Origin: Halomonas organivorans
Lineage (GTDB): Bacteria; Pseudomonadota; Gammaproteobacteria; Pseudomonadales; Halomonadaceae
Length of the DNA stretch: 64,000 nucleotides
Assembly: GCF_014192055.1 (NCBI RefSeq)
Contig: NZ_JACHXM010000002.1
Span: 288,486-352,485 of the forward strand
Direction of reading: 5' to 3'
Positions within the stretch are counted from its first letter, which is position 1. Every line of letters starts with the position of its first letter. The position numbers were made by a program, and so were the translations under genes. Shown here one piece after another: positions 44,971-55,945 of this stretch. The notes under the pieces are model-generated. The model did not search any database, was not told the origin of the DNA, and was given only the letters and a program-made list of their open reading frames with translations.

Positions 44971-47619
44971 TCAGCCGGTATTGCGCAGCCCGGCGGCAAT
45001 GCCGGCCATGGTCACCATCAACGCGCGCGACAGGTCTCCGCTGATCGCCCCATCGGCATCGCGGTTACGCTGCAGCAGCTCGGCCTGCAGCCCGTGAAGC
45101 GGATCGATGTAGGGATTGCGCACTTCCACGGCCTGGCGAATCAGCGGCGTGCTCTCGAGCAGTTCGTCCTGGTCGAGGATGGTCAGCACCGCCTCGTTGA
45201 GCCGGCCAAAGCGTTCGCGCAGCCGCTCGCCCAGGGCCTGCAGGGCCGGCTCATCCACCAGACGATGCTCGTAGTAGGCGGCGATGTCGACGTCGGCCTT
45301 GGCCAGCAGCATCTCCAGCATGTCCAGATAGGTACCGAAGAACGGCCAACGGTCACGCATTTCCCGCAGCACCTCGAGGCCGCCCTCCTGCTGGATGCGC
45401 TCGGAGAAGGCCTCGCCGCTACCCAGCCAGGCCGGCAACATCAACCGGGTCTGGGTCCAGGCGAAGATCCAGGGGATCGCCCGCAAGGTCTCGACACCAC
45501 CGTCCTGGCGACGCTTGGCCGGACGCGAACCAAGCGGCAGGCGACCCAGCGCGGTCTCCGGCGTCATCGAGCGGAAATAGGGCACGAAGTCGGGATCCTC
45601 GCGCACCACGCCGACGTAGGCCTGGTGAGCCACCCCGGCTAGGCGATCCATCTCTTCGCGCCAGGCCGGCTCGGGGGTCGGCGGCGGCAGCAGCGAGGCT
45701 TCCAGTACCGCACAGGCGTAGATCTCCATGGAGCGCAGCGCAATGTCGGGCTGGCCGAACTTGAAGCGAATCATCTCGCCCTGCTCGGTCACCCGCAGGC
45801 TGCCGTTCACCGACCCCGGCGGCTGGGAGAGGATGGCCGCGTGGGCCGGGCCGCCGCCGCGGCCGACGGTACCGCCCCGGCCATGGAACAGCGTCAGGGC
45901 CACGCCGTGCCGACGACACACCTCGACCAGCGCCTCCTGGGCACGGTACTGCGCCCAGGCCGCTGCTAGCTGGCCGGCGTCCTTGGCGGAGTCGGAGTAG
46001 CCGATCATCACTTCCTGGCGGTCACGGGTCAGCTTTCGGTAGCCCGGCAGCGCCAGCAGGCGGTCGATGACATCGCCGGCGCGATTGAGGTCGTCCAGGG
46101 TCTCGAACAGCGGGGCGATGGGCAACATGGCGTCGCCGCCCACCTCCTTCATCAGCAGCGCCACGGCCAGCACGTCGGAGGGCTGGCCGGCCATGGAGAT
46201 GATGTAGGTCCCCAGCGCTTCGGCATGCTCGGAGCCGATCACCCGAAAGGTATCGATGACCTCGCGCGTCTCCGCGGAACACTCCCAGCGCCGCGGGATC
46301 AGCGGACGCCGTGAGGTCAGCTCGGAAAGCAGGAACTCCTGGCGCTGCTCCTCGTCCCAGTCGCGATAGTGGCCGAGCCCCAGGCTTTCGGTGAGTTCCT
46401 CCAGCACCTGTTCGTGGCGACTGGACTCCTGACGCAGATCGAGCTTGGTGAGGGTGACCCCGAACACCGAAACCCGGCGCAGGGTGTCGAGGAGCACGCC
46501 GTTGGCGATGGTATCGAGCCCCACGTCGCACAGCGAACGGTAGCAGGCCAGCAGCGGGGCATAGAGCTGGTCACGGGTCTCGATGATCGGCCCGCCGTCA
46601 TAGTTCTTGCCGTCGAGCTGGGCCTGGGCCCAGTCACGGGTGGCCTCGACCTTGCTCAACAGGCGCTTGATCAGCTCGCGATACGGTTCGGCGACGTCGC
46701 CCACCTCGGCCTTGAGCGCGCTGTTGGCCTTCCACATCGACAGCTCGGCCTTGAGCTGCTCGAGGTCACGCAGGTAGAGATCGGCGGCCATCCAGCGACC
46801 CAGCAGCAGCACCTCGCGGGTCACCTTGGCGGTGACATTGGGGTTGCCGTCGCGATCGCCGCCCATCCAGGAGGCGAAACGGATCGGCGCGGCGTCCAGC
46901 GGCAGGCGTTCGCCGGCGGTGTCCAGCAGCAGGTTGTCCAGGTCGCGATGGAAGTCGGGCACCGCCTGCCACAGCGAATTCTCGATCACCGCGAAGCCCC
47001 ACTTGGCCTCGTCCACCGGGGTCGGGCGCTCGTGGCGAATCTCATCGGTGTGCCAGGCCTGGCTGATCAGTTCCTCGAGCCGACCGCGGGCCCGAGTGGC
47101 GCGCTCCGGATAGTCGGAGGAGGACTCGATGGTGGTCAGGCAGTCATCGATGGCGTCGTACTTCTGGATCAGGGTCCGGCGGATGACCTCGGTCGGGTGA
47201 GCGGTAAGCACCAGCTCGACGCGCATGTTGGCCAGGGTCTCGACCAGCTTGCGCGGCGAATGGCCCTCGCCCTGGGCCCGCTGGAGCAGTTCGCCGAGTG
47301 CAGGCTGGGCGCCAGGCTTGTAGTCCTCGACCCGGCGGAAGCGCGCCCGATAGTGCTGCTCGGCGATATTGGCCAGGTTGAGAAACTGGTTGAAGGCCCG
47401 GGTCACAGGCAGCAGTTCATTGTCCGGCAGCCCGCGCAGGTAATCGATCAGTTGACGATGGCTGCCTTCCTCACGCTGGCGACCCTGCTTGGCGAGCCCG
47501 CGAATGGCCTCGATACGATCGACGAAGCCTTCACCAAGGTCATCGGCGATGGTCCGCCCCAGGCTATCGCCGAGGATGCGGACGTTATCGCGCAGCGATT
47601 CGTGCAGGTCATGGCTCAT
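44971..47619 (-). CDS. ppc: Phosphoenolpyruvate carboxylase
   Basis: This 882-residue enzyme (E. coli 883) forms oxaloacetate from PEP and bicarbonate to refill the TCA cycle. Conserved blocks are VLTAHPTEVIRRTL, FASWMGGDRDGNPNVT, MIGYSDSAKDAGQLAA and the catalytic FHGRGGTVGRGGGP. The C-terminus ends with ISGDLSRALMVTMAGIAAGLRNTG, where the final NTG is characteristic and lies in the allosteric site. The start overlaps the mazG stop by 11 bases, so it is the last gene of relA-mazG-ppc. Confidence 0.97.
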   Translation of the reverse strand: MSHDLHESLRDNVRILGDSLGRTIADDLGEGFVDRIEAIRGLAKQGRQREEGSHRQLIDYLRGLPDNELLPVTRAFNQFLNLANIAEQHYRARFRRVEDYKPGAQPALGELLQRAQGEGHSPRKLVETLANMRVELVLTAHPTEVIRRTLIQKYDAIDDCLTTIESSSDYPERATRARGRLEELISQAWHTDEIRHERPTPVDEAKWGFAVIENSLWQAVPDFHRDLDNLLLDTAGERLPLDAAPIRFASWMGGDRDGNPNVTAKVTREVLLLGRWMAADLYLRDLEQLKAELSMWKANSALKAEVGDVAEPYRELIKRLLSKVEATRDWAQAQLDGKNYDGGPIIETRDQLYAPLLACYRSLCDVGLDTIANGVLLDTLRRVSVFGVTLTKLDLRQESSRHEQVLEELTESLGLGHYRDWDEEQRQEFLLSELTSRRPLIPRRWECSAETREVIDTFRVIGSEHAEALGTYIISMAGQPSDVLAVALLMKEVGGDAMLPIAPLFETLDDLNRAGDVIDRLLALPGYRKLTRDRQEVMIGYSDSAKDAGQLAAAWAQYRAQEALVEVCRRHGVALTLFHGRGGTVGRGGGPAHAAILSQPPGSVNGSLRVTEQGEMIRFKFGQPDIALRSMEIYACAVLEASLLPPPTPEPAWREEMDRLAGVAHQAYVGVVREDPDFVPYFRSMTPETALGRLPLGSRPAKRRQDGGVETLRAIPWIFAWTQTRLMLPAWLGSGEAFSERIQQEGGLEVLREMRDRWPFFGTYLDMLEMLLAKADVDIAAYYEHRLVDEPALQALGERLRERFGRLNEAVLTILDQDELLESTPLIRQAVEVRNPYIDPLHGLQAELLQRNRDADGAISGDLSRALMVTMAGIAAGLRNTG

Positions 47620-48487
47620 TGGCGTTGTTCTCCTTCCGATCAGGGGAATGGACGTCTCGGTGCTTGGCCGCCTGCCAGTGTCGCTCCATGCGATCGAGCC
47701 CCGCTTCAGTCAGCGACACGCCCTCGTCGGCGAGGGCGGCCTCCACCTGGCGGAAGCGGCGCTCGAACTTGCCGTTGGTGGCACGCAGGCAACGCTCGGG
47801 GTCCGCCCCGAGGGTGCGTGCCAGGTTGACCGTGGCAAACAGCAGGTCACCGATCTCCTCCATGGCATGGTCACGATCGCCGGCGACCAACGCCTCCTCG
47901 ACCTCGCCGAGTTCCTCGCGCAGCTTGTCGAGCACGCCTCGGGTATCCGGCCAGTCGAAGCCGACCCGGGCGGCGCGCTTGGACAGCTTGGCCGCACGAG
48001 AAAGCGCCGGCAGGTTACGCGGTACGTCGTCGAGTACCGATGCCTGGGCGCTGGCGAGTGCCGAGCGAGCATCGCGCTCCTCGGCCTTGAGGGTCTCCCA
48101 GCGGGAATGCACCTGGCGGGTTTCCACCTCGGCGGCGCTGATACCCTGGCGTCGCGAGGCCAGGGTCCCGTCGGGGAAGACATGGGGATGACGGTGCAGC
48201 ATCTTGGCGGTGAGTACGTGAACCACATCGTGAAAATCGAAGCGGTCCTCCTCGGCACCGAACTGGCTATAGTACACGACTTGAAAGAGCAGGTCGCCCA
48301 GCTCGCCGGGCAGCTCGTCGAAGGCACGGCGTTCGATGGCGTCGGCGACCTCGTAGGCCTCCTCCAGCGTGTGCGGGACGATAGTGTCCCAGTCCTGCCT
48401 GACGTCCCACGGGCAGCCCTGCGCGGGGTCGCGCAGTACCGCCATCAGCGTCAGCAGGTCGTCGAGCCCGAAGCGTTGCTCGCTCAT
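47609..48487 (-). CDS. mazG: Nucleoside triphosphate pyrophosphohydrolase MazG
   Basis: This 292-residue protein has two MazG domains, typical for the E. coli-type enzyme (263 residues). The N-terminal one (LMAVLRDPAQGCPWDVRQDWDTIVPHTLEEAYEVADAI) and the C-terminal one (KLREELGEVEEALVAG with EExxE metal-binding) are both intact. MazG removes pyrophosphate from NTPs and dNTPs and can lower ppGpp effects under starvation, in agreement with its position directly after relA. The start shares one base with the relA stop. Confidence 0.94.
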   Translation of the reverse strand: MSEQRFGLDDLLTLMAVLRDPAQGCPWDVRQDWDTIVPHTLEEAYEVADAIERRAFDELPGELGDLLFQVVYYSQFGAEEDRFDFHDVVHVLTAKMLHRHPHVFPDGTLASRRQGISAAEVETRQVHSRWETLKAEERDARSALASAQASVLDDVPRNLPALSRAAKLSKRAARVGFDWPDTRGVLDKLREELGEVEEALVAGDRDHAMEEIGDLLFATVNLARTLGADPERCLRATNGKFERRFRQVEAALADEGVSLTEAGLDRMERHWQAAKHRDVHSPDRKENNANEP

Positions 48488-50763
48488 CAGCGCTTGCCCC
48501 CGCGTTTCTTCTTGCCCTTGCCGCCGGCGCGCAGCCGGCGCACCTCGATGACGTTGGGCAGCTGCTGGATACGCGAGAACAGTCGGCCCAGCGTTTCCAG
48601 GCCGTCCACCTCCAGGGTGATCTGCATGCGGGCGATACCGTCGTCGGTGTCGGTGAGGGTGTTCACCGACAGCACATTGACCTTCTCATGACTGAGCACG
48701 GCGGTGACGTCGCGCAGCAGACCCGAGCGATCCCAGGCCTGGATCTCGATATCCACCGGATACTGGGTGCGGGCCCGCTCGCCCCACTCCACCTCGATCA
48801 CCCGCTGGGGCTCATCGAGGCGCAGTTGGAGAATATTGGGGCAGTCCTCGCGGTGCACGGTGACGCCGCGGCCCTGGGTGATAAAGCCCACGATCGACTC
48901 GCCGGGCACCGGATGACAGCAGTTGGCCATGCTGGTCTTGAGGTTACCGACCCCCAGCACCGTGATGCCATCGCCGCCGCTCTTGTCCGCGGACTTGCGC
49001 GGCTTGGCCAGCAGCTTGTCGAGCTGCTCCTGATCGTCGCTCTCTCCGAACAGCTGTTGGGCCTGGTGAAGCACCTGGCCGATGCGCAGGTCGCCGGCAC
49101 CGAGCGCGGCATACATGTCGTCGGGTGTGGGGTAGTTGACCTGGTTGGCCAGCCGGGTGAGGTCCATGTCGCCCACGTCGAGGCGTTTCATCTCGCGCTC
49201 GAACAGCGCGCGACCCTCGTCGAGATTACGATCACGCGCCTGGTGCTTGAACCAGGACTGGATCTTGGCCCGCGCACGTGACGTGCACACATAGCCGAGG
49301 CTGGGATTGATCCAGTCGCGGCTCGGCCCGCCCTTGCTGGCGGTGAGAATCTCCACCTGCTGGCCGGTGCCGAGCCGATAGGTCAGCGGCACGATGCGGC
49401 CGTTGACCTTGGCCCCGCGGCAGCGATGTCCGACCTCGGTGTGCACCCGATAGGCGAAATCGATGGGCGTGGCCTCGCGCGGCAGGTCGATGACATGGCC
49501 GTCTGGCGTGAAGACGTAGATGCGATCCGGGGCCACGTCGCTGGTCAGCCCCTCGCGGATATCGCCGAAGTCGCCGACCTCCTCCTGCCACTCCAGCACC
49601 TGGCGCAGCCAGGCGATCTTGTCCTCGTAGCTGGCGCTGCGGGCATTGGTGTCGTGGCCCTTGTAGCGCCAGTGGGCACAGACCCCGAGCTCGGCCTCTT
49701 CATGCATGGCGAAGGTGCGGATCTGTATCTCCAGCACCTTGCCCTCGGGGCCGAAGACGGCGGTATGCAGCGACTGGTAACCGTTCTTCTTGGGATTGGC
49801 GATATAGTCGTCGAATTCCTGGGGCACGTGGTGCCAGCGCGAGTGGACGATGCCGAGCACGGTGTAGCAATCGGTGATCTCGGGCACCAGTATGCGCACC
49901 GCGCGGATGTCGTGGACCTGCGAGAAGTCGATGCGCTTGCGCTGCATCTTCCGCCAGATCGAATAGATGTGCTTGGCGCGCCCGTCGACCTGATAGCGAT
50001 GGATGCCCTGGGCCTCCATCAAGCCTTCCAGGGTCTCGACCACGTCGTGGATGTAGCGATCGCGATCGAGCCGCTTCTCGGCCAGCTGCCGGGCGATGGC
50101 CTTGTAGTCACCCTCGTGGAGATAGCGGAAGGACAGGTCTTCCAGCTCCCACTTGAGGTGTCCGATACCCAGGCGGTGGGCCAGCGGCGCGTAGATGTCG
50201 AACACCTCGCGAGCCACTTGCAGGCGTTTCTCGCGCGGGGCGTCACGCACCTGGCGCAGCGCGCAGGTCCGCTCGGCGATCTTGATCAGCGCCACCCGCA
50301 CGTCGTCGATCATGTTGACCAGCATCTTGCGCAGGTTGTCCTGCTGGTCATGCTGGCTCAGGCCATGACTGGGCGTCTGGGAGGTGCTGATCGCGGCCAT
50401 CTGCAGCACGCCGTCGATCAGCCCGGCGACTTCCTGGCCGAAGCGCTTGGCGATCGCCTCCAGGCCGATCAATCCCTCACGCACCGCACGGTACAGCACC
50501 GCCGCCTCGAGCGCCGGCTGATCCAGGCGCAGCTCGCCGAGGATATCGGCCATTTCCAGGCCCATGCGAAAGCTCGAGCCGTCCTTGAGCCAGGCCTTGT
50601 GGGGACGCTCGGACTCGCGCTCCAGACGCTCGGCCAGTTCGCAGACCACGCGCATCTCGTCCGGTGCCCGCAGCTTGACGTCCTCCTGGAGGCGTTCGAC
50701 CCACAGCGGAATGTCGACCCCGCCGTCGGCACTCAAGGGCTGGTCTTCACGCACTTTAACCAT
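48487..50763 (-). CDS. relA: (p)ppGpp synthetase RelA
   Basis: This 758-residue ribosome-associated GTP/GDP pyrophosphokinase (E. coli 744) starts the stringent response. The N-terminal HD domain lacks the catalytic HDxxED pair, so it is RelA and not SpoT. The synthetase region has KHIYSIWRKMQRKRIDF, VHDIRAVRILV and NGYQSLHTAVFGPEG. The TGS domain begins at DRIYVFTPDGHVIDLP, and a C-terminal ACT domain covers the last 80 residues. ATG 50763 is chosen by the family start; the longer frame would run into rlmD. It overlaps rlmD by eight bases. Confidence 0.96.
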   Translation of the reverse strand: MVKVREDQPLSADGGVDIPLWVERLQEDVKLRAPDEMRVVCELAERLERESERPHKAWLKDGSSFRMGLEMADILGELRLDQPALEAAVLYRAVREGLIGLEAIAKRFGQEVAGLIDGVLQMAAISTSQTPSHGLSQHDQQDNLRKMLVNMIDDVRVALIKIAERTCALRQVRDAPREKRLQVAREVFDIYAPLAHRLGIGHLKWELEDLSFRYLHEGDYKAIARQLAEKRLDRDRYIHDVVETLEGLMEAQGIHRYQVDGRAKHIYSIWRKMQRKRIDFSQVHDIRAVRILVPEITDCYTVLGIVHSRWHHVPQEFDDYIANPKKNGYQSLHTAVFGPEGKVLEIQIRTFAMHEEAELGVCAHWRYKGHDTNARSASYEDKIAWLRQVLEWQEEVGDFGDIREGLTSDVAPDRIYVFTPDGHVIDLPREATPIDFAYRVHTEVGHRCRGAKVNGRIVPLTYRLGTGQQVEILTASKGGPSRDWINPSLGYVCTSRARAKIQSWFKHQARDRNLDEGRALFEREMKRLDVGDMDLTRLANQVNYPTPDDMYAALGAGDLRIGQVLHQAQQLFGESDDQEQLDKLLAKPRKSADKSGGDGITVLGVGNLKTSMANCCHPVPGESIVGFITQGRGVTVHREDCPNILQLRLDEPQRVIEVEWGERARTQYPVDIEIQAWDRSGLLRDVTAVLSHEKVNVLSVNTLTDTDDGIARMQITLEVDGLETLGRLFSRIQQLPNVIEVRRLRAGGKGKKKRGGKR

Positions 50764-52189
50764 CGGTTGACGCTCCTTCGCACCGCTGCCCTGCGTTCGG
50801 GTACTCGAGCAACAGCATGGATTCCAGATGGGCGGTGTGAGCGAACATGTCGGCCACCGCCCAGCGTTGGATGGCGTAGCCGGCCCGCACCAGGTGGGCC
50901 GCATCCCGCGCCAGGGTGGCCGGATCGCAGGAGACGTAAAGCACGCGCGGCACCGGGTGCGCGGCGATGGCCCGACAGACCGCCTCGGCACCGTCACGTG
51001 GCGGGTCGAGCACCAGCGTGCCGCAGTCGGGTGCATCGAGCGGGAATCCACCGGCCGTGACCTCGTTGAGGTCGGCCTGGCACGCCTCGATCTCCAGGCC
51101 GTTGCGCCGGGCGTTGTCGGCGAGGCGTTCGACCATCGCAGGACTGCCCTCTACGGCCCGCACGCGGGCACCCAGCGCGGCCAGCGGCAGGCTGAAGTTG
51201 CCGACCCCGGCAAACAGATCCAACACCCGCTCGCCCGGCGCCATGGGCGCCAGCCATGCCATGGCGGTATCCACCATGCGCCGGTTGACCGCCTCGTTGG
51301 CCTGCAGGAAATCGCCCGGCGAAAAGCCGAGCGTCAGCGCTCTCCCCGCCGCCGCCAATCCGAAACTCGGCTCGGGCGCGGCAGTCAGCCATTCGAAACG
51401 TGGCGACTCTCGGCCCACCCAGCGAGCCAGATGCAAACCCCGGGCCATGGCGAAGTCGTGCCAGCGGCGAGTATCGACGGTCTGCTCGCGAAGTTGTCGC
51501 ACCACGAGGACCACACCGGCATCGCTGGCCGTGAGTTCCAGGTGGCCGACCTGGCGCGGCGCCTCCAAGGCGGCGAGATGCTGGTGCAACGGCGCCAGCA
51601 GGTTGGCCAGGGACGGCACCAGGATGGGGCAATCATCGAGATCCACCAGCCGATGGCTATGGCGGGCACGAAACCCCAGATGCACGCCGCCATCGGCATC
51701 GACCTTGACGCCCAGCCGCGCCCGGCGCCGATAGCCCTCACCGGCCTCCGCCAGCAGCTCGGGCTCACCCTCGGGTGCGATGCCCTGGCGAGCCAGCAGC
51801 TCGGTCAATACCGTCTGCTTGTGCCGCCGCTGGCCAGCCAGGTCGAGATGCTGCAGGTCACATCCCCCGCAAGCGCCGAAGTGGCGACACGGCGGCGCAA
51901 CCCGCTCGGAAGACGCGTCGAGCACCTCGCGCACGTGGGCTTCGTCGTAACGCTTGCGGGTACGATGCACTGCCGCCACGACGCGCTCGCCGGGCAGGCC
52001 GCCCTCGACGAACACCGTCTTGCCGGCCGCCGTGTGCGCCACGCCGCGGCCGTCGTGGGCGAGGCCCTCGATGGTCAGCGGCGCAGCATCGTCGTTCGCC
52101 TGCCGTGGTGGCGCCTTGCCACGCTGGGGTGCCTGCAATCCCGAGACGCCTGAACGGGCCCTCGCGGGCCGACGCTTGCCGAGCACCAC
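50756..52189 (-). CDS. rlmD: 23S rRNA (uracil-1939-C5)-methyltransferase RlmD
   Basis: This enzyme of about 477 residues methylates U1939 of 23S rRNA using SAM. A TRAM-like N-terminal domain is followed by the Fe-S cluster cysteines C101, C107 and C110 (CRHFGACGGC) plus a fourth in DDCPIL. The methyltransferase domain has DLFAGVGNFSLPLA and the catalytic cysteine in YVSCDPATLARD. The start is GTG 52189, two bases after the cysM stop; GTG 52186 is an alternative. The order barA/rlmD/relA/mazG is conserved in Enterobacteria, here with cysM inserted. Confidence 0.94.
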   Translation of the reverse strand: MVLGKRRPARARSGVSGLQAPQRGKAPPRQANDDAAPLTIEGLAHDGRGVAHTAAGKTVFVEGGLPGERVVAAVHRTRKRYDEAHVREVLDASSERVAPPCRHFGACGGCDLQHLDLAGQRRHKQTVLTELLARQGIAPEGEPELLAEAGEGYRRRARLGVKVDADGGVHLGFRARHSHRLVDLDDCPILVPSLANLLAPLHQHLAALEAPRQVGHLELTASDAGVVLVVRQLREQTVDTRRWHDFAMARGLHLARWVGRESPRFEWLTAAPEPSFGLAAAGRALTLGFSPGDFLQANEAVNRRMVDTAMAWLAPMAPGERVLDLFAGVGNFSLPLAALGARVRAVEGSPAMVERLADNARRNGLEIEACQADLNEVTAGGFPLDAPDCGTLVLDPPRDGAEAVCRAIAAHPVPRVLYVSCDPATLARDAAHLVRAGYAIQRWAVADMFAHTAHLESMLLLEYPNAGQRCEGASTDG

Positions 52190-52190
52190 C

Positions 52191-53087
52191 TCAGGCCCCC
52201 GGGGCGAACAGGCCGGTGGACAGATAGCGATCGCCGCGGTCGCAGACGATGAACACGATCACGGCGTTTTCGACCTCGGCGGCGATACGCAGCGCCCCTG
52301 CCAGCGCCCCGCCGGACGAGACCCCGGCGAGAATGCCCTCCTCCCGCGCCAGGCGACGCATGTGCTCCTCGGCCTCGTGCTGGCCGATGTCCAGCACCCG
52401 ATCGACACGGGCAGGATCGAAGATCCGCGGCAGGTAGGCTTCGGGCCAGCGACGGATGCCGGCAATGCTGGCGCCGTCCTCGGGCTGCAGGCCGACGATC
52501 TGCACCTCCGGGCTCATCTCCTTGAGGTAGCGAGAAACGCCCATGATGGTGCCGGTGGTGCCCATCGAGCTGACGAAATGCGTGATGGTGCCAGCGGTCT
52601 GCTCCCACAGCTCGGGCCCGGTGCCACGATAATGCGCCAGCGGATTGTCGGGATTGGCAAACTGGTCGAGCGGCTTGCCCTCGCCGCGGGCGATCATGGT
52701 GTCGGCCAGGTCGCGGGCGGCCTCCATGCCGCCTTCGCGGCTGACCTCGATGAGCTCGGCGCCATACGCGGCCATGGCCTGCTTGCGCTCGCTGGAGGCA
52801 TTCTCCGGCATGATCAGGATCAGCCGATAGCCCTTGATCGCCGCCGCCATGGCCAGCGCGATCCCGGTATTGCCGGACGTGGCCTCGACCAGCGTATCGC
52901 CCGGCGAGATGGTGCCCCGCGCCTCGGCCTGCTCGAGCATCGACAGCGCCGGACGATCCTTGACCGACCCCGCCGGGTTGTTGCCCTCGAGCTTGGCGAG
53001 CAGGGTATTGTTGCGCCCCGCGGCAATGCGCTTCAGGCGCACCAGCGGCGTATGGCCGATGGTCTCCTCCAAGGTGGGGAACTGCAT
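52191..53087 (-). CDS. cysM: Cysteine synthase B (CysM)
   Basis: This 298-residue PLP enzyme makes cysteine from O-acetylserine and sulfide or thiosulfate. The cofactor lysine is K43 in [11 protein letters not shown], the phosphate loop is [10 protein letters not shown] and the C-terminal [11 protein letters not shown] binds the phosphate. Length (E. coli CysM 303) and the start [18 protein letters not shown] indicate CysM rather than CysK. ATG 53087 follows AAGGAC; the longer frame to 53180 has no support. It diverges from barA and leads the rlmD-relA-mazG-ppc run. Confidence 0.94.
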   Translation of the reverse strand: MQFPTLEETIGHTPLVRLKRIAAGRNNTLLAKLEGNNPAGSVKDRPALSMLEQAEARGTISPGDTLVEATSGNTGIALAMAAAIKGYRLILIMPENASSERKQAMAAYGAELIEVSREGGMEAARDLADTMIARGEGKPLDQFANPDNPLAHYRGTGPELWEQTAGTITHFVSSMGTTGTIMGVSRYLKEMSPEVQIVGLQPEDGASIAGIRRWPEAYLPRIFDPARVDRVLDIGQHEAEEHMRRLAREEGILAGVSSGGALAGALRIAAEVENAVIVFIVCDRGDRYLSTGLFAPGA

Positions 53088-53206
53088 GCAACTGTCCTTC
53101 TGGAAACGTCTTTTCGGCATTATATCCTCGGGCAACGACACTGGACAGGCATCCTGCCCGGCTGTGGCATACTGGGCCACGACACTCCAGCCGACGAGCC
53201 CTCACG

Positions 53207-55945
53207 ATGTCATTGAAGACCCGCCTGATGCTGGCCATCCTCGCCCTGCCACTGGTGCTGATCGCCGTGGTGGTGGTAGCGGTCACGGAACTGAACGATC
53301 GCCACCACCACCAGCAGATGCGCGAGCGCCTGACCCAGGCGGTCGACCTGCTGGCGCCGAGCCTCGGGCGAGCGCTGGCGGCCGGCGATACCGCTGATCT
53401 CGACATCCTCGCCAACCGCCTGCTCGACCTGGAGGACGTCCGCGCCCTGAGCATCCACGACGCCGATGGCAGGTCTCGCCTCGAGCTTGGAAGCCTGCGC
53501 CAGGCCGCGCCCCGCGCGCCACAGGATGGCCCGACACTGGTGGAGAACGGCCGTCACTGGCAGCTACAGGCGCCACTATCTGGCGCTCCCGGCGCCCAAT
53601 TGACACTCGACATCGATGCCTCGACGCTGCCGCTGGCCTACTATCGCCATCTGGCCAGCGGCGGCCTGCTGCTGCTGATCGTCGGCATGCTGCTGTTCAT
53701 GGTCGCCCATGTTCTGACCCGGCGGCTGACCCATCCCCTCGAACGCGCGGCCCAGAAGCTGGAGTGGCTGACCGCAGGGGCACACCCGGGCCCGATGCCG
53801 GTGCCGCAGGAGACCGAATTGAGGCACCTCGCCCAGCGCCTCAACGCGCTGGGTGACCACCTGGCCGCCGCCAGGGAAGACCTCCAGGCCCAGATAGAGC
53901 AGGCCACGGGGGAGCTACAGGAATCCATGGAGACCATCGAGGTCCAGAACATCGAATTGGACCTGGCCCATCGTCGAGCGCTGGAGGCCAGCCGTGCCAA
54001 GTCGGAGTTCCTGGCCAACATGAGCCACGAGATTCGCACCCCGCTGAACGGCATCATCGGCTTCTGTCGCCTGCTTCACCGCACCGAGATGGCCCCCCGC
54101 CAAAGAGAATGGCTCGACCACGTCCAGCGCGCCTGCGACAACCTGCTGATGCTGGTCAACGACGTCCTCGACTTCTCCAAGATCGAAGCCGGCCGCCTGG
54201 AGCTGGAGCATACCGAACTGGACATGGTGGCCCTGGTCGACGAAGTGCTTGGCCTGCAGGCCCCCCAAGCCCAGCAGAAAGGCATCCAACTGCTCGGCCT
54301 GGTCTATGACGACGTTCCCGAGTCGCTGAGCGGCGACCCCCTGCGTATCCGGCAGATACTCACCAACCTGGCCGGCAACGCCGTCAAGTTCACCGAACGG
54401 GGCGAGGTCATCGTGCGCGTCATGGTCGATCAGCGCGCCGGCGGGCATGTGGTATTGAGAGTGGCGGTCAGCGATACCGGCATCGGCATGAGCGCCGACG
54501 CCCAGCGCCGGCTCTTCCAGGCGTTCCGCCAAGCGGACGCCAGCCACCAGCGCGAATTCGGCGGCACCGGACTGGGCCTGGCCATCAGCCGCCAACTCGT
54601 CGAACAGATGGGCGGCGAGATCAGCGTCGTCAGCACGCCGGACGAAGGTTCTACCTTCGCCTTTACCCTGCCGCTGGCCTGTCAGGGCGAAGAACAGCGC
54701 GCTCCCGAACTGGAACTGGACGGCCAGCGGGTCATCCTGGAAGAGTCTCATGCGCCGACTCGCTCCGCCCTGCGACACCTGCTGACCCGCTGGAAGGCCC
54801 GCCTCATCGACCCGCAGAGAGAGCCGACCGAAGGCGCCGTCCTGGCGGTGATCGGCCTGGACGAGACCGACCTCGGCCAGAGTGGCCAGGCTGCCCTGCA
54901 ACAGCGCCTGGAGCGTCTTGACTGTCCGGCGTTGCTGCTGGTCAACGCCAGTCCGCCCGATCTACCGACCCTGACGCTCCCCCACGGCGGCGAGGTGCTG
55001 AGCAAGCCGCTGTCCCGCCACACGCTGGTGGAGGCGGTCTCCCGCATCCTGGCCCGGGCCCGCCGCGACCGACTCTCGCGCCCGCCCTCCGAGAGCGCCA
55101 CGGCCCCGCTGCAGCTATTGGTGGTGGACGATACCGAATCCAACCGTCTGTTGCTGCAGGAGCTGATTCGTGGACCGCAGTTGGAGGTGAAGCTGGCCGC
55201 CAGCGGCGAAGAAGCCTTGGCCATGGCCCAGGAGACTCACTTCGATGTGGTGCTGATGGATATCCGCATGCGCGGCATGGACGGAGTGGAAACGACGCAT
55301 GCCCTGCGTGGCCTGGGCGGCCCCTGGCGACACGTGCCGATCATCGCCGTGACCGCCCACGTGCAGAGCGAGCAACGCCAGCAGCTGCTGCAAAGCGGTC
55401 TGGACGGAGTGCTCGAGAAGCCGCTGGATACCGCCCAGCTATCCAGCCTGCTGCGCCACCACCTGGGGGTCGGCCTGGCACTGGAGGAATCCGGCGAAAC
55501 CACGCAAGCCGATCCGTCCAGCGACACCGAGCTGGAGTCGGTGGACCTGGCGCTGGGGGCCCAGTTGGCCGGAGGACGCGAGCCGCTGGCCCGCAAGCTG
55601 CTGGGCCACCTGATTGACTCCCTGGATGACAGCGAGGCCGACATTCGCCAAGCGGTGAAGGCGGACGATGCCGAGGCCTTGCTCGATGCCATTCACGCTC
55701 TCAATGGCGCCTGCCGCTACTGCGGCGTGCCACGTCTGGGCCTGCTGGCTGAGACGCTGGAAACCCGGCTGCGCTCCCGCGGCCTGGAGGCAGTCATGCC
55801 GCTGCTACCGGACCTCTACGCGGCGATGGCCGCGCTGCGCGACTGGCAGGCGGCGCAGGGTAGTGTTTCCCTGGCGTCCCACACTCAGTCTTCCAGTACC
55901 ACGAAGGCCACCGCGAACGCCGACTCGTCCGACAACGAGAGATGA
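53207..55945 (+). CDS. barA: Hybrid sensor histidine kinase BarA/GacS
   Basis: This 912-residue membrane-bound hybrid kinase phosphorylates the UvrY/GacA regulator to drive the Csr/Rsm small RNAs. It has two membrane helices (about 6-28 and 152-170), a periplasmic sensor, a HAMP domain, and a HisKA domain with H274 in [10 protein letters not shown]. The ATPase (HATPase) is followed by a degenerate receiver-like part, a receiver with D685 (VLMDIRMRG), and an Hpt domain with H830 ([12 protein letters not shown]). Its 3' end overlaps the convergent acpS by 61 bases. The neighbouring rlmD-relA-mazG order agrees with E. coli barA. Confidence 0.94.
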   Translation: MSLKTRLMLAILALPLVLIAVVVVAVTELNDRHHHQQMRERLTQAVDLLAPSLGRALAAGDTADLDILANRLLDLEDVRALSIHDADGRSRLELGSLRQAAPRAPQDGPTLVENGRHWQLQAPLSGAPGAQLTLDIDASTLPLAYYRHLASGGLLLLIVGMLLFMVAHVLTRRLTHPLERAAQKLEWLTAGAHPGPMPVPQETELRHLAQRLNALGDHLAAAREDLQAQIEQATGELQESMETIEVQNIELDLAHRRALEASRAKSEFLANMSHEIRTPLNGIIGFCRLLHRTEMAPRQREWLDHVQRACDNLLMLVNDVLDFSKIEAGRLELEHTELDMVALVDEVLGLQAPQAQQKGIQLLGLVYDDVPESLSGDPLRIRQILTNLAGNAVKFTERGEVIVRVMVDQRAGGHVVLRVAVSDTGIGMSADAQRRLFQAFRQADASHQREFGGTGLGLAISRQLVEQMGGEISVVSTPDEGSTFAFTLPLACQGEEQRAPELELDGQRVILEESHAPTRSALRHLLTRWKARLIDPQREPTEGAVLAVIGLDETDLGQSGQAALQQRLERLDCPALLLVNASPPDLPTLTLPHGGEVLSKPLSRHTLVEAVSRILARARRDRLSRPPSESATAPLQLLVVDDTESNRLLLQELIRGPQLEVKLAASGEEALAMAQETHFDVVLMDIRMRGMDGVETTHALRGLGGPWRHVPIIAVTAHVQSEQRQQLLQSGLDGVLEKPLDTAQLSSLLRHHLGVGLALEESGETTQADPSSDTELESVDLALGAQLAGGREPLARKLLGHLIDSLDDSEADIRQAVKADDAEALLDAIHALNGACRYCGVPRLGLLAETLETRLRSRGLEAVMPLLPDLYAAMAALRDWQAAQGSVSLASHTQSSSTTKATANADSSDNER

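Noticed and set aside
44848..45642. Plus-strand ORF starting at 44848 as a gene
   Set aside because: It spans the terminator hairpin and then runs opposite ppc. Only the first 85 bases are of interest, as a possible short transcript.
46369..47829. Long plus-strand open frame opposite ppc and mazG
   Set aside because: It crosses two real genes on the other strand and has no recognisable domain or ribosome site.
49426..51060. 544-codon plus-strand frame opposite relA
   Set aside because: Shadow of relA; the protein is low-complexity in His, Val, Gly and Asp and lacks any motif.
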